DNA of 9,703 bases from an uncultured Bacillus sp. (lineage in GTDB: Bacteria; Bacillota; Bacilli; Bacillales; Cytobacillaceae). Positions 1-4,773 of the stretch are shown here, piece by piece (the first letter of the stretch is position 1; each line of letters starts with the position of its first letter). The stretch lies in contig CALCRD010000458.1 of assembly GCA_937894355.1 (NCBI GenBank), positions 1 through 9,703 of the forward strand, given 5' to 3'. The position numbers and the translations under genes were made by a program. The notes beneath the pieces are model-generated. The model was not told where the DNA came from, did not search any database, and saw only the letters and a program-made list of their open reading frames with translations.

Positions 1-38
1 AGCTGCATCGAAAATATCAATAACAGGAGGTTAAATCT

Positions 39-818
39 ATGACCTTTGAAAATATATTACTAGAAAAAGACGGCCAAATTGGTGTTATTAAAATTAATCG
101 CCCCGAAAAAAGAAATGCGCTAAATAATCAAACCGTAACTGAAATCCTTACAGCCTTCCAAGAGTTGGAGAATGATAAGGAAATTAATGTGATTGTTTTT
201 ACCGGTGTGGGTGATAAAGCCTTTGCCGCCGGTGCCGATATTAACCAGCTTACGACGCGGCAATCAATTGAGGCTTTAATGGTAGGCGGTATGTCCGATG
301 TATATCGTCGCATCGAAAATAGCAAAAAAGCAACAATTGCTGCCATTAATGGTTTTGCTCTCGGTGGTGGTTGTGAGCTAGCAATGTCTTGTGATATTCG
401 CGTCGCTTCCGATAATGCTAAAATTGGCTTACCAGAATTAAGTTTATCCGTACTTCCAGCTGCTGGTGGCACCCAACGACTAGCAAGAATTATTGGTAAG
501 GGTAGAGCGATGAATATGATTTTAACTGGTGAGTTTATCAGAGCGAGTGAAGCCAAAGCGATTGGGCTTGTCTCCGACGTTGTTCCCTTAGAAGACTTAT
601 GGAGCACAGTCCTAAGAAAAGCGGAAATCATTTTAACAAAGGGACCATTGTCCGTCCAAATGGCCAAGCTCGTTGTCAATCGTGGCTTTGATGTCGATAT
701 GGACACTGGACTCTTGATTGAATCATTAGCACAAGCCTTTTTGTACGGAACAGAAGATAAAGTTGAAGGAACCACAGCCTTTTTGGAAAAAAGAAAGGCA
801 GCCTTTTCAAATAGGTAA
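39..818 (+). CDS. Enoyl-CoA hydratase/isomerase (crotonase superfamily)
   Basis: This 259-residue protein has the normal length of a single-domain crotonase-fold enzyme. Such enzymes usually hydrate trans-2-enoyl-CoA to 3-hydroxyacyl-CoA in fatty acid or aromatic/branched acid degradation in the cytoplasm. The NRPEKRNAL segment (20-28), the oxyanion-hole segments AFAAGADI (61-68) and GFALGGGCEL (105-114), and the GLPELSL...GGTQRL stretch (130-148) are visible. Glu113 and Glu133 occupy the two catalytic glutamate positions of true hydratases, so hydratase activity is more likely than a pure isomerase or thioesterase. The ATG is preceded by an AGGAGG at about 26-31 with good spacing. Only 38 bases lie upstream and all three frames are open for part of that distance, so the gene probably sits at the end of an operon cut by the window edge. 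Substrate chain length cannot be read from sequence; a PaaF/PaaG-type or FadB-like role is possible. Confidence 0.93.
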   Translation: MTFENILLEKDGQIGVIKINRPEKRNALNNQTVTEILTAFQELENDKEINVIVFTGVGDKAFAAGADINQLTTRQSIEALMVGGMSDVYRRIENSKKATIAAINGFALGGGCELAMSCDIRVASDNAKIGLPELSLSVLPAAGGTQRLARIIGKGRAMNMILTGEFIRASEAKAIGLVSDVVPLEDLWSTVLRKAEIILTKGPLSVQMAKLVVNRGFDVDMDTGLLIESLAQAFLYGTEDKVEGTTAFLEKRKAAFSNR

Positions 819-901
819 TGTAGAAAAGCCTGTTGGCTTGGTCAGTTAAAAAATTGTCCCCCAAGCTAATGGAAATTCTGTAAGTCTATTTTAATAAGTC
901 A

Positions 902-935
902 AAAAAGGACCAATCGGAAACGATCGGTCCTTTTT
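902..935. terminator. Bidirectional intrinsic terminator between convergent genes
   Basis: A 15-bp stem (902-916 with 921-935, one A/C mismatch) closes on a GAAA tetraloop. It has an A-run on the left and a T-run on the right, so it can end both the enoyl-CoA hydratase transcript and the convergent 57-residue gene. Confidence 0.92.
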
Positions 936-997
936 ATATAGAAAATCTGGAAGTTAAAATGTGATAATGATTCAGAATCCACATGATCCAATTACTA

Positions 998-1171
998 TTA
1001 TTTTGATTCAGATAATTGATTTCCCAATTTCGGCTGCAGATCTTTCAATGATAAGGCAATAACTTTCCCGCCGATTTGGATATGAATGGTGTCGCCGAAA
1101 ATTGCCTTTACAAGTCCGTTGATGGAAACGGTGGAGTTAGCAGTTAAATTCTTCATACCAGAGATTGTCAT
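998..1171 (-). CDS. Small hypothetical protein, 57 aa, probable sigma-B general-stress member
   Basis: I do not recognise the family. The protein begins MTISGMKNLTANSTVSINGL and ends in a polar LSESK tail. It has no membrane span and no Cys or His cluster, but has alternating hydrophobic residues (for example FGDTIHIQIGGKVIAL) that suggest a small beta-rich fold. A GTG at 1180 would add three residues, but it abuts the AGAAGG ribosome binding site with no spacing. The ATG at 1171 sits a normal distance after GAAGGGTG, so I chose it. A sigma-B type promoter lies about 76 bases upstream of the start (1247-1271), and the terminator at 902-935 lies downstream. Good ribosome binding site, promoter and terminator together make it a real monocistronic gene. 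Confidence 0.72.
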   Translation of the reverse strand: MTISGMKNLTANSTVSINGLVKAIFGDTIHIQIGGKVIALSLKDLQPKLGNQLSESK

Positions 1172-1246
1172 TTTTTTCACCCTTCTTCGTTTTAGATTTT
1201 TATTTTTAAAGAGTGTATAACTGGCCGGTTAAGGTTAATAATCAAT

Positions 1247-1271
1247 ATTCCCGCCAATTATCATTCTAAAC
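1247..1271 (-). promoter_or_regulatory. Sigma-B type promoter of the 57-aa gene
   Basis: Read on the minus strand, GTTTAG (1271-1266), a 13-nt spacer and GGGAAT (1252-1247) match the established Bacillus sigma-B consensus GTTTAA-N12-15-GGGWAW at 11 of 12 positions with correct spacing. Expected transcription start is near 1240, giving a leader of roughly 70 nt. Confidence 0.65.
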
Positions 1272-1718
1272 AAATTTGCACCCTTGATAATTTACACATT
1301 ACCACAGGAACAAACTGCTAGTCATCAAAAAACTGATAAATAAATGTTGGATACCTCGTGATTGTTTTCACACAATTTCATAGTATCACAGCATCGTTAC
1401 TGCTACTCTATTACATTTGTATGAATTTTTCAAGGAATCTATGCTAAAAATCACAGTTAAATTCTAGTAAACAGAAAATGTTAATCTAAGACTATGTTAA
1501 AAAACCATTTTTATTCTGAATTTAAAAACTTTAACGCGCTATCACTTTAATTGTTTACTAAACTAAATTATTGTATTATAGTTTATTGCGTTAGTATACT
1601 AAAGCGTTTATAACCAATTAACTGACTAGGAGAACTTCTCTTTTTTTTTCCTTCTGATGGAAATTTCACATTACGGTTACCTTTCGCATGTTTTTTTTTA
1701 GAATTAAAAAAGAAATGA
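1272..1718. other. AT-rich intergenic stretch without recognised gene
   Basis: No open frame with a usable start and ribosome binding site is visible on either strand. The only structured element I can point to is the perfect 12-bp palindrome TTAGTATACTAA at 1591-1602, of unknown meaning. Base composition is markedly more AT-rich than the flanking genes. Confidence 0.6.
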
Positions 1719-1748
1719 TTGACAGGAAAATACAAGTTTGAATAACAT
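1719..1748 (+). promoter_or_regulatory. Predicted sigma-A promoter of czcD
   Basis: TTGACA at 1719-1724 is a perfect -35 box. The best-spaced -10 is TAACAT at 1743-1748 (18-nt spacer, 4 of 6 matches). A better TATAAT at 1748-1753 exists, but its 23-nt spacer is too long. The -10 region lies inside the first inverted repeat, consistent with repression by a bound ArsR-type protein. Confidence 0.6.
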
Positions 1749-1757
1749 ATAATCAAA
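1737..1757. promoter_or_regulatory. Candidate ArsR/CzrA-like operator 1 (overlaps -10)
   Basis: TTTGA (1737-1741) and TCAAA (1753-1757) form an inverted repeat around an AT-rich centre. The TGA(A)...T(T)CA arrangement resembles CzrA/SmtB sites that control zinc/cobalt exporters. No czrA gene is in the window, so the regulator is inferred. Confidence 0.5.
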
Positions 1758-1763
1758 TGGATG

Positions 1764-1783
1764 TTTGAATATATAAATTCAAA
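1764..1783. promoter_or_regulatory. Candidate ArsR/CzrA-like operator 2
   Basis: TTTGAAT (1764-1770), six AT-only bases and ATTCAAA (1777-1783) form a perfect 7-bp inverted repeat just downstream of the czcD promoter. It resembles the first site, and the two centres are about 26 bp apart. A CzrA-family repressor that releases on Zn(II)/Co(II) is the natural candidate. Confidence 0.58.
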
Positions 1784-1851
1784 TACCTGATTTAAGAAAT
1801 AAATGCTGAAATTTCAGGAATAATACATTCGTATTGAAGGAGGAATGAAAC

Positions 1852-2787
1852 ATGGGACATGATCATGGTCACTCCCACTCACATTCCCACGGTCACGGTC
1901 ATCATCACCATCATAGCAATAATAAACGAGCATTATTTTTGGCTTTTTTACTTATTTCTTCGTTTATGGTCGTGGAAGTAATTGGGGGAATACTCACCAA
2001 CAGCTTGGCCCTCCTGTCAGATGCCGGGCATATGTTGAGTGATGCTGTGGCGTTGGGCTTAAGTTTTTTTGCCATTAAATTAGGTGAGCGGCAAGCCACC
2101 CAAAGTAAAACATACGGCTACAAGCGGTTTGAAATTATCGCCGCGGCTATCAATGGAATCACCCTAATTGGGATTGCCCTCTATATCTTTGTCGAGGCCT
2201 ACCAGCGGATGACTGACCCGCCAGTAGTCCAAAGCCTGGGGATGCTAACTATTTCGGTCATTGGACTTGTGGTAAACATCTTAGCGGCTTTCATCCTTAT
2301 GAAAGGTGATAAAGACGACAACTTAAATGTAAAAAGTGCCTTTCTCCATGTTTTAGGTGATATGCTTGGCTCGGTTGGAGCGATTGTCGCAGCATTACTT
2401 ATTTATTTCTTTGACTGGGGAATTGCTGATCCGATTGCCAGTGTCATCGTTGCTATTTTGATTTTAATTAGTGGATGGAGAGTGACGAAGGAATCTTTTC
2501 ACATCCTAATGGAGGGTGCCCCGAACCAAATCGACTCGGGGAGAGTTAAAGCGGCACTAATGGAAATCGCAAATGTAGCAGAAGTGCATGATCTCCATTT
2601 ATGGTCTATTACATCAGGATTTCCGATGTTAAGCTGCCATTTGGTCATAACTGAAGAAGGCAGCCACGATACGATTCTTCATCAGGCCCAATCGATTCTC
2701 CATGACAAATTCGCAATTGAACACAGTACCATTCAAGTAGAAACAGTAACAAAGGGTTGTCCATGTCACCACGGAACATGTAATTAG
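1852..2787 (+). CDS. czcD: Cation diffusion facilitator family Zn/Co/Cd exporter
   Basis: This 311-residue integral membrane transporter of the CDF family exports divalent cations, usually Zn(II), also Co(II)/Cd(II), from the cytoplasm in exchange for protons. The N-terminus is extremely His-rich: 12 His in the first 21 residues. Six membrane spans follow, with the two transport-site motifs His60-x3-Asp64 (SDAGHMLSD, span 2) and His166-x3-Asp170 (HVLGD, span 5). This HD-HD pattern is typical of zinc transporters. The cytoplasmic ferredoxin-like domain covers about 215-300. The last ten residues hold Cys303, Cys305, His306, His307 and Cys310, a second possible metal-binding tail. An AAGGAGG site precedes the ATG with good spacing. 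Upstream promoter and paired CzrA-like operators suggest zinc-inducible expression. No clear terminator follows, so some read-through into the next gene is possible. CzcD is the likely orthologue by length and layout. Confidence 0.93.
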   Translation: MGHDHGHSHSHSHGHGHHHHHSNNKRALFLAFLLISSFMVVEVIGGILTNSLALLSDAGHMLSDAVALGLSFFAIKLGERQATQSKTYGYKRFEIIAAAINGITLIGIALYIFVEAYQRMTDPPVVQSLGMLTISVIGLVVNILAAFILMKGDKDDNLNVKSAFLHVLGDMLGSVGAIVAALLIYFFDWGIADPIASVIVAILILISGWRVTKESFHILMEGAPNQIDSGRVKAALMEIANVAEVHDLHLWSITSGFPMLSCHLVITEEGSHDTILHQAQSILHDKFAIEHSTIQVETVTKGCPCHHGTCN

Positions 2788-2854
2788 GCGAGAAATATTA
2801 TATTTAAAAAATAACCCCTCCCTCTTTTGTTACTAGTTGTTCACAAACCACATA

Positions 2855-2882
2855 TTTAAACGGTGATAATACATCCTATAAT
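2855..2882 (+). promoter_or_regulatory. Predicted sigma-A promoter of the selenoprotein gene
   Basis: TTTAAA (2855-2860), a 16-nt spacer and a perfect TATAAT (2877-2882) lie 35 bases before the start codon. The -35 box is weak. The gene may also be reached by read-through from czcD. Confidence 0.45.
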
Positions 2883-2917
2883 TATATTGGTAAAGATTGA
2901 GGAGGGAAACGAAAATT

Positions 2918-3418
2918 ATGCAGAAAAAGTTTTTGTTAGGGTTACTATTAATGTTAGGAGTATTCATCGTCGGCTGCTCTAATGATGGCCCGATCACACT
3001 CGTGGATGACCAAGACAAGGAAGTGGCTTTTGAAAATAGAGAAAAGCCAGCGCTTGTGTTCTTCTTTACTGGAGTTGGCTGAGACTACTGTCAATCGCAG
3101 CTGGTCGAGCTGCAAGCTAAAAAAGAGTTATTCTCGCAATTTCCTGGTGACATCTATGCCTTAAGTGTTTCATCTGTAAGAGAGCATAAGCAATTGAAGG
3201 AAAAACTAGATTTGGATTTTCCGCTGGTAACGGACGAGGACCTAGATCTCATTAGAAAAGCTAATTTAGTTGATAAAAGCGCGCCAAAATCGCTACGTGG
3301 CTTCGCTGTGATAGATAAAGCAGGAAATATTCTTCATTCCCAAGAGGTCAATCCATTTGGTGAAGAAGCTGAAAATATTATTTCATTTGCTGCTGAAAAA
3401 ATTAATAACCCTAAATAA
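2918..3418 (+). CDS. Redoxin-like selenoprotein lipoprotein (UxxC), TGA = Sec55
   Basis: With TGA at 3080-3082 read as selenocysteine, this frame gives one continuous 166-residue thioredoxin-fold protein. Residues 1-20 are a lipoprotein signal peptide ending in the lipobox IVGC, with Cys20 as lipid anchor, so the protein should sit on the outer face of the membrane. The redox site follows strand VFFFTGVG as U55-D-Y-C58, which replaces the CxxC of TlpA/AhpC-type thiol redoxins. The rest (FPLVTDEDL, GFAVIDKAGNIL) matches the peroxiredoxin/TlpA core, and the length is normal for the family. The TGA is the only in-frame stop, and both halves share the same frame and codon style. An ATG at 2918 is chosen because GAGGAGGG lies at 2899-2905. 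The TTG at 2897 overlaps that site and is rejected. Role inferred: extracytoplasmic thiol reductant or peroxidase. The alternative, a nonsense pseudogene, is much less likely given the SECIS-like hairpin. Confidence 0.85.
3080..3113 (+). promoter_or_regulatory. UGA Sec codon with bacterial SECIS-like hairpin
   Basis: After the TGA (3080-3082) and a short linker, GCAGCT (3097-3102) pairs perfectly with AGCTGC (3108-3113) around the five-base loop GGTCG. The loop starts 20 nt after the TGA and opens with GG then U. Known bacterial SECIS elements place a small stem-loop within about 16-37 nt of the UGA, with a conserved G at the loop start, and E. coli fdhF uses a GGUC loop. All sequence here remains translatable in frame, as bacterial SECIS elements must be. 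Confidence 0.82.
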
Positions 3419-3437
3419 AAGAGCTTACTTATAAAAT

Positions 3438-3477
3438 AAAAGCCGGATTTCGCTCATCAGAGAGAAGACCGGCTTTT
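3438..3477 (+). terminator. Intrinsic terminator after the selenoprotein gene
   Basis: AAAAGCCGG (3438-3446) pairs perfectly with CCGGCTTTT (3469-3477). A 22-nt interior contains a smaller CTC-ATCA-GAG hairpin. The right arm ends in a short T-run, and the A-rich left side could make it work in both directions. Confidence 0.82.
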
Positions 3478-3630
3478 CTAGTCAGAAAGCAAAAATTTTC
3501 AACTTGAATTGTTTAAGCGCAGAGTACCTTTTTAAATAGTCGCCAACAAGATGCTGATTCCTTCACCCTGGGCCCATGAGAAACGCTCATATCGGCTGGA
3601 TGGCCAGATTAAGCAGCAGATCTGATAATT

Positions 3631-3814
3631 AGACGGAGGAATTCCGCTTAATTGGTGATTATCAGCAAAAATAGCTTCAATAGACGGAGAGATTCCGCTT
3701 ATTGAAGCGAAAAACGTGAAAATAAGGGATTTTGCTAGGCACAACCGGAAAAACTCCGCTTATTACCCCCGAAATGAGCACTATTTTGCAAATAACCGGA
3801 AAATCTCCGCTAAT
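3631..3814. repeat. Four phased copies of a ~21-bp hairpin-like repeat
   Basis: Four related units, roughly (G/C)CGGA-N5-6-TCCGCTTATT, occur at about 3631-3652, 3682-3703, 3742-3764 and 3794-3814. Their TCCGC cores start at 3643, 3694, 3755 and 3806, giving steps of 51, 61 and 51 bp. Each unit has a CGGA...TCCG dyad. Copy 2 sits inside a longer inverted repeat, GCTTCAATA (3674-3682) with TATTGAAGC (3700-3708). No coding potential is convincing. The function is unknown; such units look like a dispersed intergenic repeat family. Confidence 0.7.
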
Positions 3815-4013
3815 TTTCATACTGCTGGTCATCAGTTGAGGTAAAATCCAAAAGCCGATTTTACTACCAAGGCTCTTGCGCCTTTCTTCAGCATTGTCGC
3901 AGTCTCATGCACTTTTTTTCCGCCTTGCCGCAGTCGCGAGCGTCTCTTTAGCTCCCACGCCAAGTGTAATTTTGTCCAAAATATGAAATCGCTCAAAATG
4001 CTATCCCTGTGCT
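3815..4013. other. Intergenic DNA upstream of the copper operon
   Basis: No supported gene is present. A 69-codon minus-strand frame here begins inside the csoR promoter and lacks a ribosome binding site. An imperfect direct repeat with a 31-bp step, around CGCAGTCTC (3898) and CGCAGTCGC (3929), is the only notable internal pattern. Confidence 0.5.
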
Positions 4014-4042
4014 TTGCATACCATAGAGGGGTATGGTACAAT
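4014..4042 (+). promoter_or_regulatory. csoR promoter with embedded CsoR operator
   Basis: TTGCAT (4014-4019), a 17-nt spacer and TACAAT (4037-4042) form a sigma-A promoter. The inverted repeat ATACC-N7-GGTAT (4018-4034) fills the spacer. This GC-centred, ATACC/GGTAT-flanked dyad is the known style of CsoR sites in Firmicutes, so apo-CsoR should block RNA polymerase and Cu(I) should release it. Confidence 0.82.
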
Positions 4043-4066
4043 TTTTATCAAAGGAGGTGGTAAGTC

Positions 4067-4471
4067 GTGGATCAACCAAGTTCAAAGGACCACACAACCC
4101 ACTGTCATAACCTTGAATCCCAAGAGAACACTGAAAATATCGCTAGCGTCTGTGCATCAGATGGGGAATCAAACTGTCATGTAGGATCTGCTCGGAAAAG
4201 TCACCATTCCGATAAAACGAAACAAAACCTAATAACTAGATTAAATCGCGTAGAAGGCCAAATTCGCGGAATAAAGGGACTTATCGAGAGGGATACTTAT
4301 TGTGATGATGTGATTACCCAAATCTCAGCCACACAAGCCGCATTAAACAGTGTTGCCAAAATCCTTTTAGAAGGTCATATGCGCAGCTGCATCGTCGAAC
4401 GGATTCAGGCGGGAGATCAAGAGGTAATTGATGAACTACTTACTACTATCCAAAGACTAATGAAAAAATAG
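4067..4471 (+). CDS. csoR: Copper-sensing transcriptional repressor CsoR with Cys/His-rich N-terminal extension
   Basis: This 134-residue protein carries a DUF156/CsoR helical domain from about residue 50 (TRLNRVEGQIRGIKGLIE). The Cu(I) ligands are all present: Cys79, His104 and Cys108, spaced 25 and 4 residues apart as in characterised CsoR proteins. This separates it from the nickel/cobalt (RcnR) and formaldehyde (FrmR) branches. It represses its own operon and probably copA. The first ~49 residues are unusual: a hydrophilic tail with HCH (12-14), Cys29, Cys37-His38 and His46-His47, which could bind extra metal. Bacillus CsoR proteins are often nearer 100 residues, so the tail is an added feature. 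The start is GTG at 4067, with AAGGAGGTGG at 4051-4060 suitably placed. CopZ begins 14 bases after the stop, so the two are cotranscribed. Confidence 0.93.
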   Translation: MDQPSSKDHTTHCHNLESQENTENIASVCASDGESNCHVGSARKSHHSDKTKQNLITRLNRVEGQIRGIKGLIERDTYCDDVITQISATQAALNSVAKILLEGHMRSCIVERIQAGDQEVIDELLTTIQRLMKK

Positions 4472-4485
4472 AGGGGGAAATATTT

Positions 4486-4692
4486 ATGGAAACTACTACA
4501 TTACAAGTAAAAGGAATGACTTGTGGACATTGCGTTAAAGCGGTTGAGGGAAGTGTTGGTGAACTTAACGGTGTAGAAACTGTCAAAGTAAATCTTGAAG
4601 CAGGGTCTGTTGAAGTGAAATTCAACCCTTCAGAAGTCACTCTTGGGCAAATTAAAGAAACAATCGACGATCAAGGCTACGATGTAGAATAA
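4486..4692 (+). CDS. copZ: Copper chaperone CopZ
   Basis: This 68-residue Atx1-like heavy-metal-associated domain protein has the Cu(I)-binding motif GMTCGHC, with Cys13 and Cys16. The beta-alpha-beta-beta-alpha-beta pattern runs through to GYDVE at the C-terminus. Length and motif match Bacillus CopZ, a soluble cytoplasmic chaperone that buffers Cu(I) and passes it to the N-terminal domains of CopA. The ATG follows a GAGGGGG site. The gene lies 14 bases after csoR and is followed at once by a hairpin terminator, so csoR-copZ can form a short transcript independent of copA. Confidence 0.95.
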   Translation: METTTLQVKGMTCGHCVKAVEGSVGELNGVETVKVNLEAGSVEVKFNPSEVTLGQIKETIDDQGYDVE

Positions 4693-4701
4693 ATGAATAG
4701 A

Positions 4702-4728
4702 GGCGTGCTAGCAATAGCGCGTCTTTTT
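4702..4728 (+). terminator. Intrinsic terminator between copZ and copA
   Basis: GGCGTGCTA (4702-4710) pairs with TAGCGCGTC (4715-4723) through nine base pairs, two of them G-U, around a GCAA (GNRA) tetraloop, followed by TTTTT (4724-4728). It lies ten bases after the copZ stop and would limit read-through to copA, giving more chaperone than pump. Confidence 0.8.
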
Positions 4729-4740
4729 AAGATAAAAAAT

Positions 4741-4757
4741 ATACCTACCAGGGGTAT
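4741..4757. promoter_or_regulatory. Second CsoR operator, upstream of copA
   Basis: ATACC (4741-4745), seven bases and GGTAT (4753-4757) reproduce exactly the 5-7-5 layout of the csoR operator at 4018-4034. It sits only 16 bases before the copA start. I find no convincing -35/-10 pair placed around it as there is at csoR. Confidence 0.75.
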
Positions 4758-4773
4758 GAAGGGAGTTGTATTT

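Noticed and set aside
128..775. Long minus-strand frame inside the enoyl-CoA hydratase gene
   Set aside because: Shadow of a clear crotonase gene; no ribosome binding site and no recognisable domain.
826..840. AAGCC-TGTT-GGCTT hairpin after the hydratase as terminator
   Set aside because: Short stem with no T-run; the structure at 902-935 is far better.
2876..2890. PerR/Fur-type box near CTATAATTATATTGG upstream of the selenoprotein gene
   Set aside because: Only the left half resembles the PerR consensus; the right half matches poorly and the TATAAT is better explained as a -10 box.
2897..2899. TTG start for the lipoprotein
   Set aside because: It overlaps the GAGGAGGG ribosome binding site; the ATG at 2918 has that site at proper distance and begins a clean signal peptide.
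2897..3418. Nonsense-mutated pseudogene, or two separate small genes at 2897-3082 and 3194-3418
   Set aside because: Both halves are in the same frame, only one stop intervenes, it is a TGA at the redox Cys site, a SECIS-like hairpin follows, and the second fragment has no ribosome binding site.
3832..4041. 69-codon minus-strand frame upstream of csoR
   Set aside because: Its start lies within the csoR promoter/operator, there is no ribosome binding site, and the coding-like text breaks frame.
4693..4773. Extended CopA N-terminus from the ATG at 4693
   Set aside because: The 27 added residues are encoded by the terminator and operator and have no ribosome binding site; AAGGGAG supports 4774.
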